64,000 nt of DNA. It comes from Rathayibacter sp. Leaf185 (GTDB lineage: Bacteria; Actinomycetota; Actinomycetes; Actinomycetales; Microbacteriaceae). Positions 1-9,189 of the stretch are shown here, in pieces; position 1 is the stretch's first letter, and each line of letters opens with the position of its first letter. Under the pieces are notes generated by a model. The model was not told where the DNA came from and did no database searches. It saw nothing but the letters and a program-made list of their open reading frames with translations. The translations under genes and the position numbers were made by a program. The stretch spans positions 186,001 through 250,000 of the forward strand of contig NZ_LMPP01000003.1 in NCBI RefSeq assembly GCF_001423885.1, in the 5' to 3' direction.

Positions 1-27
1 CTCGGGGCCGAGCACGTCGTCGCTCAC
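1..27 (-). CDS. ruvB: RuvB, Holliday junction helicase, first nine codons only
   Basis: Only the start of the gene lies in the window. Reading leftward from a GTG at 27 the codons give MSDDVLGPE, which fits the usual beginning of actinobacterial RuvB. The GTG overlaps the ruvA stop codon in a GTGA arrangement (24-27), so the two are probably translationally coupled. RuvB is the AAA+ motor that drives branch migration with RuvA. The call rests on nine residues plus the conserved ruvC-ruvA-ruvB order. Confidence 0.75.
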
Positions 28-629
28 GAGCGCGCCGCCGGGCCGAGGCGCGCGAGGGCGAGGCGGAGGAGGGCCTGCACGGACGCCGCGTCGGACGCCT
101 GCGCATCGAGCAGGATCTCGTCGACGACCTCGGCCGCGATCCGCTCGGGCCAGCCGAGGCCGACGAGGGCCGAGAGCACGCTCTGCGCGGCGGTGGCCCC
201 GGGTCCGGAGCCGCGGGCGGCACGGGGGCGGGCGGCGAGCTTGCCCGCGAGACTCAGGACGATGAGCTTCGCGGTCTTGGGGCCGATGCCGGTCACCTTG
301 CGGAACACGGCGTCGTCCTCGTCGGCGACGGCCTGCGCGATGCGATCGGGCTCGATGGCGCCGAGGACGCCGAGAGCCGACTTGGGGCCGACGCCCGTGA
401 CTCCGATCAGCAGCTCGAAGATCTCGAGCTGCTCGGCGTCGGGGAAGCCGTAGAGGGTGAGCGAGTCCTCGCGGACGACGAGCGTCGTGGTGACGGTCGT
501 CTCGTCTCCGACGCGCATCTCGAGCGCGTGCTGCGGGGTCACGTTGACCGCGTAGCCGACGCCGTGGACGTCGACGACGGCGAGACTCCCGCGGGCGGAG
601 AGGACGGTGCCGCGGAGGGAGGAGATCAC
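24..629 (-). CDS. ruvA: Holliday junction branch migration protein RuvA
   Basis: RuvA is the tetrameric DNA-binding subunit that holds the four-way junction while RuvB pumps DNA through it. The 201-residue product has the family layout: an N-terminal OB-fold beginning MISSLRGTV, two helix-hairpin-helix stretches around residues 72-130 ([11 protein letters not shown] and [11 protein letters not shown]), an Ala/Gly/Arg-rich flexible linker near residues 130-148, and a C-terminal RuvB-binding domain. The GTG start at 629 overlaps the ruvC stop, and the stop overlaps the ruvB start. Length is normal for the family. Confidence 0.97.
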   Translation of the reverse strand: MISSLRGTVLSARGSLAVVDVHGVGYAVNVTPQHALEMRVGDETTVTTTLVVREDSLTLYGFPDAEQLEIFELLIGVTGVGPKSALGVLGAIEPDRIAQAVADEDDAVFRKVTGIGPKTAKLIVLSLAGKLAARPRAARGSGPGATAAQSVLSALVGLGWPERIAAEVVDEILLDAQASDAASVQALLRLALARLGPAARS

Positions 630-1204
630 CGCGTCAGTCTAGGTGCTCGAACAGGCGTTCGAGTGGAGGCCTCCGCGGCGCGCCACGCACGCTGAGCCGG
701 AGTCTCGTCACCGGTGCCGTCCGGGGAGGCGAGGGGCGCGCGCCAGGCGTGGCACACGGCCAGGGCCAGGGCGTCGGCCGCATCCGCCGGCGTGGGCGGC
801 GCGTCGAGGCGGAGCACGCGCTGGATCATCGCGGTGACCTGCCGCTTGTCGGCCGCCCCGTAGCCGGTGACCGCGGCCTTCACCTCGCTCGGGGTGTGCA
901 TGCCGACCGGGAGGGACCGGCGGGCGGCGGCGACGAGCGCGACTCCGCTGATCTGGGCGATGCCCATCACGGTGCGCACGTTGTTCTGCGCGAAGACGCG
1001 CTCGATGGCGACGGCGTCGGGCCTGTGCTCGTCGAGCAGAGCCTCGATGCCGTCGCCGAGAGCGAGGAGGCGGCGCTCCAGCGGGTCGTCGGTGGGAGTC
1101 CGCAGCACGCTGACGTGCACGAGCGTCGCCCGACGGTCGCGGCCGACGTCGACGATGCCGACTCCGCAGCGGGTGAGCCCCGGATCGATCCCGAGGACGC
1201 GCAT
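626..1204 (-). CDS. ruvC: Crossover junction endodeoxyribonuclease RuvC
   Basis: RuvC is the Holliday-junction resolvase that nicks two strands of the junction held by RuvAB. The 192-residue product starts [16 protein letters not shown], in which the Asp of GIDPG is the first catalytic acidic residue. The middle contains [10 protein letters not shown], with the second acidic residue (Glu), and the C-terminal part contains [12 protein letters not shown], with the remaining acidic residues. The last 25 or so residues are a polar extension past the usual RuvC core. It overlaps ruvA by four bases and lies 36 bp downstream of yebC, in one operon. Confidence 0.97.
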   Translation of the reverse strand: MRVLGIDPGLTRCGVGIVDVGRDRRATLVHVSVLRTPTDDPLERRLLALGDGIEALLDEHRPDAVAIERVFAQNNVRTVMGIAQISGVALVAAARRSLPVGMHTPSEVKAAVTGYGAADKRQVTAMIQRVLRLDAPPTPADAADALALAVCHAWRAPLASPDGTGDETPAQRAWRAAEASTRTPVRAPRLTR

Positions 1205-1240
1205 CAGAGCGCTCGCCGGGAACGGACCAGGACCACCGGG

Positions 1241-2005
1241 CTACTCCTCGTCGTTCTCGAGCTCGGCACGCACCTCGGCGGTGATGTCGAGGTTCGTGTA
1301 GACGTTCTGCACGTCGTCCGAGTCCTCCAGCGCGTCGATGAGGCGGAAGACCTTGCGGGCGGTCTCGGCGTCGGCCTCGACCTGCAGCGAGGCGACGAAC
1401 TCGACGTCGGCCGCGTCGTAGTCGATACCGGCCTCCTGCAGCGCGGAGCGAGCGGGGACGAGCTCGCTCGGCTCGGTGCGGACCTCGAAGCTCTCGCCGT
1501 GGTCGATGACGTCGTCGACTCCGAAGTCGAGGACCGCGCCGAGCACGTCGTCCTCGGTGACGTCGTCGCCGTGCGGAACGGTGATGACGCCCTTCCGGGC
1601 GAAGTTGTAGGCGACGCTGCCCGGGTCGGCCATCGTGCCGCCGTTGCGGGTCATCGCCGTGCGGACGTCCGCCGCGGCGCGGTTCTTGTTGTCGGTCAGG
1701 CACTCGACGAGCAGGGCGATGCCGTTCGGGCCGTAGGCCTCGTACATGATCGTCGTGTAGTCGATGACCTCGCCGGTGAGGCCGGCTCCGCGCTTGATCG
1801 CGCGGTCGATGTTGTCGTTCGGGACCGAGGTCTTCTTGGCCTTCTGCACGGCATCGACGAGCGTCGGGTTGCCGGAGAGGTCGGCGCCGCCGATCTTGGC
1901 GGCCACCTCGATGTTCTTGATCAGCTTGGCGAACGACTTCGCGCGGCGCGAGTCCTTGATCGCCTTCTGGTGCTTGGTCGTGGCCCACTTGGAATGCCCG
2001 GACAC
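1241..2005 (-). CDS. yebC: YebC/PmpR family transcriptional or translational regulator
   Basis: The 254-residue product begins with the family signature [18 protein letters not shown] and contains the [12 protein letters not shown] segment of the middle domain. YebC-family proteins have been described as DNA-binding regulators and, more recently, as factors that help ribosomes through proline stretches; which applies here is not visible. The reading frame is open far upstream, but the GTG at 2005 is chosen because it gives the conserved N-terminus and has a GAGGGAG ribosome site just upstream. The start faces the repeat array at 2078. It is the first gene of yebC-ruvC-ruvA-ruvB, the conserved actinobacterial order. 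Confidence 0.95.
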   Translation of the reverse strand: MSGHSKWATTKHQKAIKDSRRAKSFAKLIKNIEVAAKIGGADLSGNPTLVDAVQKAKKTSVPNDNIDRAIKRGAGLTGEVIDYTTIMYEAYGPNGIALLVECLTDNKNRAAADVRTAMTRNGGTMADPGSVAYNFARKGVITVPHGDDVTEDDVLGAVLDFGVDDVIDHGESFEVRTEPSELVPARSALQEAGIDYDAADVEFVASLQVEADAETARKVFRLIDALEDSDDVQNVYTNLDITAEVRAELENDEE

Positions 2006-2077
2006 GGTGCTCCCTCGGATGTTCGATTTCGTGCGACCCCCGAGGGCGCCGCTGCTTGGCCGTATCAGTGTAAACGG

Positions 2078-2784
2078 GGAGCCGGTCCCTGCCCGGCTCC
2101 TCGCTGTCGGCTCCTCGAGGTGGTTGCGCAGGTGGAGCGTCTTGCGACCGACTACGACGATTCGCTGAAACGCGAATCGCCTGTTCGCCTGCACCTTCAG
2201 CCGGGCCGGTCCTTGCCCGGCCCGGCGCGGTCGGCTCTCCGAGGTGGTTGCGCAGGTGGAGCGTCTTGCGACCGACTACGACGATTCGCTGAAACGCGAA
2301 TCGCCTGTTCGCCGACACCTTCAGCCGGGCCGGTCCGGTCGGCTCTCCGAGGTGGCTGCGCAGGTGGAGCGTCCTGCGATCGTCTACGACGATTCGCTGA
2401 AACGCGAACCGCCTGTTCGCCTGCACCTTCAGCCGGGCCGGTCCTTGCCCGGCCCGGCGCGGTCGGCTCTCCGGGGTGGTTGCGCAGGTGGAGCGTCTTG
2501 CGACCGTCTACGACGATTCGCTGAAACGCGAATCGCCTGTTCGCCGACACCTTCAGCCGGGCCGGCGCGGTCGGCTCTCCGAGGTGACTGCGCAGGTGGA
2601 GCGTCCTGTGACCGTCTACGACGATTCGCTGGGGCGCGAATCGCCGGTTCGCGGTGCCCTCGACGGAGCCGGTCCCTGCCCGGCTCCACGCAGTCAGCCC
2701 ACAGAGGTGGTCGCACAGGTGGAGCGGGTCGCGACCGTCTCAGACGATTCGCTGGCACGCGAATCGCCTGTTCGCCTCGCAGAT
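2078..2784 (+). repeat. Tandem array of six two-stem hairpin elements (R1-R6)
   Basis: Six head-to-tail copies of one element fill this gap. The 3' hairpins (CGATTCGC, 6 nt loop, GCGAATCG) start at 2158, 2282, 2390, 2514, 2622 and 2745, so the spacings are 124, 108, 124, 108 and 123. The 5' hairpins lie at 2078-2100 (GGAGCCGG/CCGGCTCC), 2201-2225 and 2433-2457 (CCGGGCCGG/CCGGCCCGG) and 2665-2687. Copies R3 and R5 have lost the distal half of that hairpin, which explains the 108 bp spacing. The 232 bp super-period shows that a dimer was duplicated. Linkers between the two hairpins are 56-57 nt. The stretch 2006-2077 next to yebC holds no gene and presumably the yebC promoter, for which I see no convincing -35/-10 pair. 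Confidence 0.95.
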
Positions 2785-2947
2785 GGTGGTCGCCGCGTCC
2801 GACGACCCGATGCTGGTTCGATCCGTCGGAGAAGCCCCATCGGAGTCACTCACACGGGCCGTCTACGGCGGGTCGGCCCCGCGAAGACGTCTCCGCAGGC
2901 ATCACGTCCCAGAAGAACAGCCTGCAGATCGGCGACCCGCTACGAGG

Positions 2948-3057
2948 CGGACAGGCGATTCGCGTGTCAGCGAATCGGCGTAGCCGTTCGCAACACGCTC
3001 CACCTGCGCGACTACCCCTGGGAGCCGACTGCGCGGCGCCGGGCAGGGACCGGCGCC
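2948..3057 (-). repeat. Inverted single copy of the hairpin element (R7)
   Basis: This copy runs opposite to R1-R6. Read on the minus strand, its 5' hairpin is GGCGCCGG, loop TCCCTGC, CCGGCGCC (3035-3057) and its 3' hairpin is CGATTCGC, loop TGACAC, with a closing arm whose last pair is intact (2956-2977). The linker is 57 nt. The 5' hairpin ends 16 bp past the fpg stop codon. With R6 it forms an inverted pair around a unique spacer (about 2785-2947) that shows no gene. The first stem differs from that of R6 (GGAGCCGG) by a paired change. Confidence 0.93.
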
Positions 3058-3060
3058 GAC

Positions 3061-3089
3061 GCGGTTGTTGCGCTCAGCGCAGCAACCGC
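3061..3089 (-). terminator. Hairpin enclosing the fpg stop codon
   Basis: An inverted repeat, GCGGTTG at 3061-3067 with CAACCGC at 3083-3089, continues inward through TGCGC/GCGCA to give a stem of about 13 bp including one G-T pair. The three-base loop (3074-3076) is the fpg stop codon itself. No T-run follows. It may act as an end-of-transcript structure together with the R7 hairpin just beyond it. Confidence 0.5.
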
Positions 3090-3934
3090 GAGAGGACACG
3101 GTCGGCGAGGGGCTTCCCGCCCGTCTGGCAGGTGGGGCAGTACTGGAGGGTGGAGTCGGCGAAGATCACCTGACGGACGGTGTCGCCGCAGACAGGGCAG
3201 GCCTCGCCGGTGCGGCCATGGACGCGCATGCCGAGCTTCTTCTCGCGCTTCAGGTCGGCGGCGTGCAGGCCCTCGGCGCGGGTCAGCGCCTCTTCGAGGG
3301 TGTAGCGGAGGGCGGTGTAGAGGCGGTCGAGCTCCTCCGGCGTCACGGAGGCGGGCTTGAACGGCGACATCCGGGCGACGTGCAGGATCTCGTCGGAGTA
3401 CGCGTTGCCGATGCCCGCGATGCGCGACTGGTCGCGGAGGACGCCCTTCAGCTGGGCGCGACCGGCCGTCGCGAGGATCGCTCCGAGGATGTCCTTCGTG
3501 AAGGCGGGGTCGAGCGGGTCGGGGCCGAGGCGGGCGACGCCGGGGACGTCACGCGGATCCGCCACGATCGACAGCGCGAGGCTCTTCTTCGTACCCGCCT
3601 CGGTGATGTCGAAGCCGGACCCGTCGTCGAGGACGAGGCGCGCCGCGAGCGGCCCGCGCCCGGGCTTCACAGGAGCAGTGGGCCGCTCGGGCCGCCAGCG
3701 CACCCAGCCGGCGCGCGCGAGGTGCAGGAGGACGTGCGCATCCCCGATCGCGAGGTCGAGGAACTTTCCGTGCCGGCTCACTCCGTGAACCGTCTGCCCC
3801 GCGAGGGACGACGGCGGGATCGCGACGGTCTTGAGTGCCGAGATCGCGTACACGCCGACGCTCTCGAGGACGCGGCCGCCGAGCCGCTCGTCGAGGTCGC
3901 GGGCGAGCGCGTGCACTTCGGGGAGTTCGGGCAT
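3074..3934 (-). CDS. Fpg/Nei family DNA glycosylase
   Basis: The 286-residue product belongs to the formamidopyrimidine-DNA glycosylase/endonuclease VIII family, which excises oxidised bases and cleaves the strand. After removal of Met the N-terminus is PELPEV, giving the catalytic Pro and Glu. SRHGKFLDL near residue 55 carries the conserved Lys. RIAGIGNAYSDEIL is the helix-two-turn-helix region, and the C-terminus has a zinc finger with CPVCG and CPTCQ. The start is the ATG at 3934, not the upstream in-frame ATG, because PELPE must follow Met directly. The PELPEVHAL variant (not PELPEVET) suggests an actinobacterial paralogue rather than canonical MutM, so substrate range is uncertain. Confidence 0.9.
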   Translation of the reverse strand: MPELPEVHALARDLDERLGGRVLESVGVYAISALKTVAIPPSSLAGQTVHGVSRHGKFLDLAIGDAHVLLHLARAGWVRWRPERPTAPVKPGRGPLAARLVLDDGSGFDITEAGTKKSLALSIVADPRDVPGVARLGPDPLDPAFTKDILGAILATAGRAQLKGVLRDQSRIAGIGNAYSDEILHVARMSPFKPASVTPEELDRLYTALRYTLEEALTRAEGLHAADLKREKKLGMRVHGRTGEACPVCGDTVRQVIFADSTLQYCPTCQTGGKPLADRVLSRLLR

Positions 3935-3989
3935 GCGACCACTGTGGACCGCACCTCCGACACCGTCCACCCCTGGTGGGGCGCGCGGC

Positions 3990-4635
3990 TCAACCCCCGA
4001 AGCGGGTCGCCGCGACCTTCCGCAGGAACAGCTCGTGGAAGCGGTAGTCGCCGGTGATCTCGGGGTGGAACGAGGTGCCGAGCAGGCTCCCCTGTTCGAC
4101 GGCGACGACGCGGCCGTCGGCGACGGAGGCGAGAGCGGTCGCCCGCTCCCCCACCTCCTCGACGATCGGCGCGCGGATGAAGACCGCGTGCATCGGCGGG
4201 TCGCCGATGGCGGGGATGTCGAGGTCGGTCTCGAAGGAGTCGAGCTGGTTCCCGAAGGCGTTGCGGCGCACGGTCACGTCGAGGCCGCCGAAGCTCGACT
4301 GTCCGTCGATGCGGTCGAGGACCCGGTCGGCGAGCATGATCAGCCCGGCGCAGGTGCCGTAGACGGGCAGACCTGCCGCGATCGCCTCCCTGACCGGTTC
4401 GGCGAGGCCGAACAGGCGCGAGAGCTTGTCCATCACTGTGGACTCGCCTCCCGGGATGACGAGACCGGCGACCGATGCGAGCTCGGAGGGGCGGCGCACC
4501 AGCACCACCTCGGCGCCGAGCTCGCGCAGCACGTGGGCGTGCTCGCGGAAGTCGCCCTGGAGGGCGAGGACGCCCACCGTCAGCCCCTCGAGGGACTCGC
4601 GCGTCTCGCCCTCGCCCGCGACGGGCGCGTCGGCG

Positions 4636-4646
<11 letters not shown>
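3990..4646 (-). CDS. pdxT: Pyridoxal 5'-phosphate synthase glutaminase subunit PdxT
   Basis: PdxT hydrolyses glutamine and channels ammonia to PdxS for vitamin B6 synthesis. The product is 218 residues. It shows [13 protein letters not shown] at the fold start, the oxyanion-hole PGGES motif, [10 protein letters not shown] with the nucleophile Cys, and a C-terminal FHPEITGD carrying the His-Glu of the triad. A 20-residue polar N-terminal extension precedes the usual start. The GTG at 4646 overlaps the end of pdxS by 11 bp, so the two subunits are likely made in step. A later start cannot be excluded. Confidence 0.95.
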
Positions 4647-5553
<907 letters not shown>

Positions 5554-5657
5554 GTTCGCTGTGTCCTGTTCTGTGCGGCGTCTTCCGCCGACGGCAGCAC
5601 TGAGTCTACGAGAGGGTGCCGGATGCCCGCGGCTCTGGACAGGCGGGGCACCACGGT

Positions 5658-6212
5658 CTAGCCGGCGGGCCAGGCGGCGGCGATGCTCGCTCGGACGTCG
5701 CCGAGGAGCTGCGGCAGCGCCTTGGTGCGGGCGATGATCGGGAAGAAGTTGGCGTCGGTCGCCCAGCGCGGCACCACGTGCTGGTGCAGGTGCGCGGCGA
5801 TCCCGGCCCCGGCGACCGCTCCCTGGTTCATCCCGAGGTTGAACCCGTCGTTGTTCGACACCTCGCGGATCACGCGCATCGCGGTCTGGGTGAGCGCACC
5901 GATCTCGGCCACTTCTTCCGGGGTGGCCTCGTCGTACAGCGGGATGTGGCGGTACGGGCAGACCAGCAGGTGGCCTGAGTTGTAGGGGAAGAGGTTGAGC
6001 AGGACGTAGGCGTGCTCACCGCGGGCGACGATGAGCGCCTCCTCGTCGCTCAGCGTGGGCGCCACGCAGAACGGGCAGTCGTGCGCACCGGGCTGCCCCT
6101 TCTGGATGTAGACCATCCGGTGCGGGGTCCACAGGCGCTGGAACTCGTCGGGCACGCCCGCGAGGTGAGCGGACCCCTCCGCGCCCTCGGGGACCGGATC
6201 GTGGTCGGCCAT
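5658..6212 (-). CDS. HIT-domain protein, Ap4A phosphorylase/hydrolase type
   Basis: The 184-residue product is a histidine-triad nucleotide-binding protein. [10 protein letters not shown] near residue 145 is the HxHxH catalytic motif. HDCPFC near residue 47 and [10 protein letters not shown] near residue 83 are typical of the actinobacterial branch related to Rv2613c of Mycobacterium tuberculosis, described as an Ap4A phosphorylase. Its position directly after thrS is the same as in mycobacteria, and threonyl-tRNA synthetase is a known source of Ap4A. The ATG at 6212 shares one base with the thrS stop (TGATG). Confidence 0.9.
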   Translation of the reverse strand: MADHDPVPEGAEGSAHLAGVPDEFQRLWTPHRMVYIQKGQPGAHDCPFCVAPTLSDEEALIVARGEHAYVLLNLFPYNSGHLLVCPYRHIPLYDEATPEEVAEIGALTQTAMRVIREVSNNDGFNLGMNQGAVAGAGIAAHLHQHVVPRWATDANFFPIIARTKALPQLLGDVRASIAAAWPAG

Positions 6213-8215
6213 CAGACCTGCGCCTTCGTCGCGATCGCCTCGCGGATGCGGGCGACGGCGTCGGCGACGGGGATGCCGTTCTCCTGCGTCCCGTCGCGGA
6301 AGCGGAAGCTGACCGCTCCGGCGTCGCGGTCCTTCTCGCCGACGATCAGCTGGAAGGGGATCTTCTGCAGCGTCGCGGTGCGGATCTTCTTCTGCATGCG
6401 GTCGCTGGAGTAGTCGATCTCGGCGCGGACACCGGACGCCTTGAGGTCGCCGATGATGCCCTCGAGGTAGGGCAGGTACTCGTCCGCGATCGGGATGCCG
6501 ATGACCTGGACGGGCGAGAGCCAGACCGGGAAGGCGCCGGCGTAGTGCTCGGTGAGGATCGCGAAGAAGCGCTCGATGGATCCGAACAGGGCGCGGTGGA
6601 TCATCACCGGCTGCTTCTTGGTGCCGTCGGACGCGGTGTACTCGAGCTCGAAGCGCTCGGGCTGGTTGAAGTCGAGCTGGATGGTCGACATCTGCCAGGT
6701 GCGGCCGATGGCATCGCGTGCCTGGACGGAGATCTTGGGGCCGTAGAACGCGGCGCCGCCCGGATCGGGGACGAGCTCGAGGCCCGAGGCGACGGCGACG
6801 GCGCGAAGCGACTCGATCGCCGCCTCCCACTGCTCGGGGTCGCCGACGAACTTGGGGTTGCCCTCCTCGTTCGTCGAGAGCTCGAGGTAGAAGTCGTCGA
6901 GGCCGTAGTCGCGCAGCACCTGGAGCACGAACTCGAGGTTGCGGGTCAGCTCGGCGGCCACGTCCTCCTGAGCGACGTAGATGTGCGCGTCGTCCTGGGT
7001 CAGGCCGCGGACGCGGGTGAGGCCCTGCAGAGTGCCGCTCTTCTCGTAGCGGTAGACGGTGCCGAACTCGGCCAGGCGCAGCGGCAGCTCGCGGTAGCTG
7101 CGTCCGCGCGAGCGGAAGATCAGGTTGTGGAAGGGGCAGTTCATGGGCTTGAGGTAGTAGTCCTGGCCCTGCCGGGTGATGTTGCCGTCGTCGTCCTGCA
7201 GCTCGTCGAGATGCATCGGAGGGAACATCCCTTCGGCGTACCACTGCAGGTGGCCGCTCGTCATGAAGAGGTCGCCCTTGGTGATGTGCGGCGAGTAGAC
7301 GAGCTCGTAGTCGTGGGCGAGCAGCTGCTCGCGCATGTACTGCTCGATCTCGTAGCGGATGATGCCGCCCTTGGGGTGGAAGACCGCGAGGCCGGAGCCG
7401 ATCTCGTCGGGGAAGGAGAAGAGGTCGAGCTCGTGGCCGATCTTGCGGTGGTCGCGGCGCGCCGCCTCCTCGAGCCGGGCCTGGTGCGCACGCAGCTCGT
7501 CCTTGGTGGGCCAGGCGGTGCCGTAGACGCGCTGCAGCTGGGGGTTCTTCTCGGAGCCGCGCCAGTAGGCGGCGGCATTGCGGGTGAGCGCGTAGCCGTT
7601 GCCGATCATCCGGGTGTTCGGGAGGTGCGGACCGCGGCAGAGGTCCTTCCAGACGGTGTCGCCGGTGCGCGGGTCGACGTTGTCGTAGATCGTGAGCTCT
7701 TCGCCGCCGACCTCGACCGATTCGTCGTCGGCTCCCCCGCCCTTCAGGCCGATCAGCTCGAGCTTGTAGGGCTCGCCCGCGAGCTCGGCGCGGGCGTCCT
7801 CCTCGGTCACGACGCGACGGACGAAGCGCTGGCCCTGCCGGATGATGCGGTCCATCGCCTTCTCGAGCGCTTTCATCGCCTCGGGCGTGAAGGGCTCCTC
7901 GACGTCGAAGTCGTAGTAGAAGCCGTCGGTCACGGGCGGGCCGATCCCGAGCTTCGCCTCCGGGTTGATCTGCTGCACGGCCTGCGCGAGGACGTGGGCG
8001 GCGGAGTGGCGGAGGATGTTCAGTCCGTCGGGCGAGGAGATCAGAACGGGCTCGATGCGGTCGCCGGGGACGACCTCAGTGGCCAGATCGCGCAGTTCTC
8101 CGTTGACGTGGAGGGCCACGACGGCCCGATCCGTGAAGTGCGTGAAGCCCGTTCCGGCCTCGGTCACCTCGATCGACGACTCGTTCTCGGGTGATTTCGA
8201 CGATTCGTTCGACAC
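6212..8215 (-). CDS. thrS: Threonine--tRNA ligase ThrS
   Basis: ThrRS charges tRNA-Thr and edits mischarged serine. The 667-residue product has an N-terminal TGS-like region, the editing-domain motif [12 protein letters not shown], class II core motifs around [20 protein letters not shown] and [11 protein letters not shown], and an anticodon-binding domain at the C-terminus. The frame stays open for another 172 codons upstream. The GTG at 8215 is chosen for its TGAGGAG ribosome site about nine bases upstream and because residues beyond it look non-coding. It is the first gene of thrS-HIT. Confidence 0.96.
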   Translation of the reverse strand: MSNESSKSPENESSIEVTEAGTGFTHFTDRAVVALHVNGELRDLATEVVPGDRIEPVLISSPDGLNILRHSAAHVLAQAVQQINPEAKLGIGPPVTDGFYYDFDVEEPFTPEAMKALEKAMDRIIRQGQRFVRRVVTEEDARAELAGEPYKLELIGLKGGGADDESVEVGGEELTIYDNVDPRTGDTVWKDLCRGPHLPNTRMIGNGYALTRNAAAYWRGSEKNPQLQRVYGTAWPTKDELRAHQARLEEAARRDHRKIGHELDLFSFPDEIGSGLAVFHPKGGIIRYEIEQYMREQLLAHDYELVYSPHITKGDLFMTSGHLQWYAEGMFPPMHLDELQDDDGNITRQGQDYYLKPMNCPFHNLIFRSRGRSYRELPLRLAEFGTVYRYEKSGTLQGLTRVRGLTQDDAHIYVAQEDVAAELTRNLEFVLQVLRDYGLDDFYLELSTNEEGNPKFVGDPEQWEAAIESLRAVAVASGLELVPDPGGAAFYGPKISVQARDAIGRTWQMSTIQLDFNQPERFELEYTASDGTKKQPVMIHRALFGSIERFFAILTEHYAGAFPVWLSPVQVIGIPIADEYLPYLEGIIGDLKASGVRAEIDYSSDRMQKKIRTATLQKIPFQLIVGEKDRDAGAVSFRFRDGTQENGIPVADAVARIREAIATKAQV

Positions 8216-9189
8216 GCGCGGACACTCCTCAGGCTTCGCAGACCCCTCGACTTTAGCCGTCTGCGGGGGTTCGGCCGACCGCCACGGCCGTTCCGGGTCG
8301 GGAGTGGCGGAGGGGCCGGATCTCGCCTGAGAAAGGGGCTTATAGAGGGAATCCGCACCCGTGATGATCGATATCCGTCGATAGGAGCCGAGCGATATCC
8401 GGAACGACTTGTCGCGCTCTTCCCTCGAAGCCGCCTCGAGGCAGTATCGACACAGTGCGAGGGAGGCGGAGACTCGGAGGAAAGCCCGGTCGGCGTCCCG
8501 ATCTCCTCTGAGGACGAGAGCCTCGATGCGCGACGCGACGAGAATCGCCGCACGTGCTCGGATATCACGGGGAGAAGACGCCGGAGCGATATCGGGAGGC
8601 CGGGGAGCGCGGCCCGGAAGGTGACCTTCCGAGCCGCGCCGGGATCCCTCTTGCTCCCTCACGATTCCTGGCGTTCGGGGGCTTTCGGGAACCCTCGACG
8701 CCGACGCGCGACCCGATCGCGCAGTCGACACCGAGTCGATTCTAGAAGGGCGCCGGCTGGGCTGCGGCAGGAGGTCCGAGGACCCGTGTAACTGAATCGA
8801 TTACCCCCGTAATGGGGTCGCATGACGCGACAGATCTGCCACTAGGTTCAGCAGAGCACCACCGGATCCGGCGGGGCCCGCGAACCCTGACGCGGGACCG
8901 CCGACCGACACGAGGCTCCACCTCACGAACCCTGCCCATCCTGGGAGCAGGGCGAGCGGCGTGGCGTCGACGAGGCGATGACGCACGGCGGCCCCGAAAC
9001 CGCGGCGCGGTCAGCGCCCACCTGAGAAACCCCTTCCCTGTAAACCCGAAATGCAGGTTGATCCCACATGTACGCACCCTCGGTGCGCCTCTTCGGCGTG
9101 CCTTCCCACCGGCTCTGTCCACCCTCGACTTGCCGTCGCCACCCTCCGGCGACCCGAGATACGAGCGGCGGTGAGAGCAGGAGCCGGCG
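8216..9189. other. 970 bp gap without a convincing gene
   Basis: This divergent gap between thrS (minus) and the exopolysaccharide operon (plus) must hold both promoters. By eye it is less GC-rich than its neighbours. Open frames cross it on both strands, but their products are Arg/Ser-rich or lack any domain, so I call none. It contains a strong palindrome at 8607-8639, four GATATC sites (8370, 8394, 8561, 8588), two of which share GAGCGATATC, and a short hairpin ACCCC/GGGGT near 8800-8816. A possible thrS -10 box TATAAG lies on the minus strand about 125 bp before the start. I see no tRNA or known riboswitch. Confidence 0.6.
8607..8639. other. Long near-perfect palindrome in the thrS-EPS gap
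   Basis: GCGCGGC at 8607-8613 pairs with GCCGCGC at 8633-8639, and CGGAAGGT at 8615-8622 pairs with ACCTTCCG at 8624-8631. Only the C/A opposition and the central G do not match. A T-run follows on neither side. It could be a terminator closing an unseen transcript, a cruciform, or a large operator between two divergent units. Confidence 0.6.

Noticed and set aside
2078-2784. CRISPR array
   Set aside because: Units of 108-124 bp are nearly identical along their whole length, so there are no unique spacers, and no cas genes are present.
2197-3173. Several long overlapping ORFs through the repeat array on both strands, with recurring [12 protein letters not shown]-like and [17 protein letters not shown]-like peptides
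   Set aside because: The recurring peptides are simply translations of the repeated DNA in different frames. The copies change in ways that keep hairpins, not codons, and spacing of 124 bp breaks the frame.
8409-8624. 71-codon plus-strand ORF in the thrS-EPS gap
   Set aside because: It is Arg/Ser/Ala-rich with no recognisable feature and no ribosome site that stands out, and it ends inside the palindrome.
8232-8731. N-terminal extension of ThrS by 172 residues
   Set aside because: The extension has no domain, its codon use is unlike thrS, and a good ribosome site precedes the GTG at 8215.
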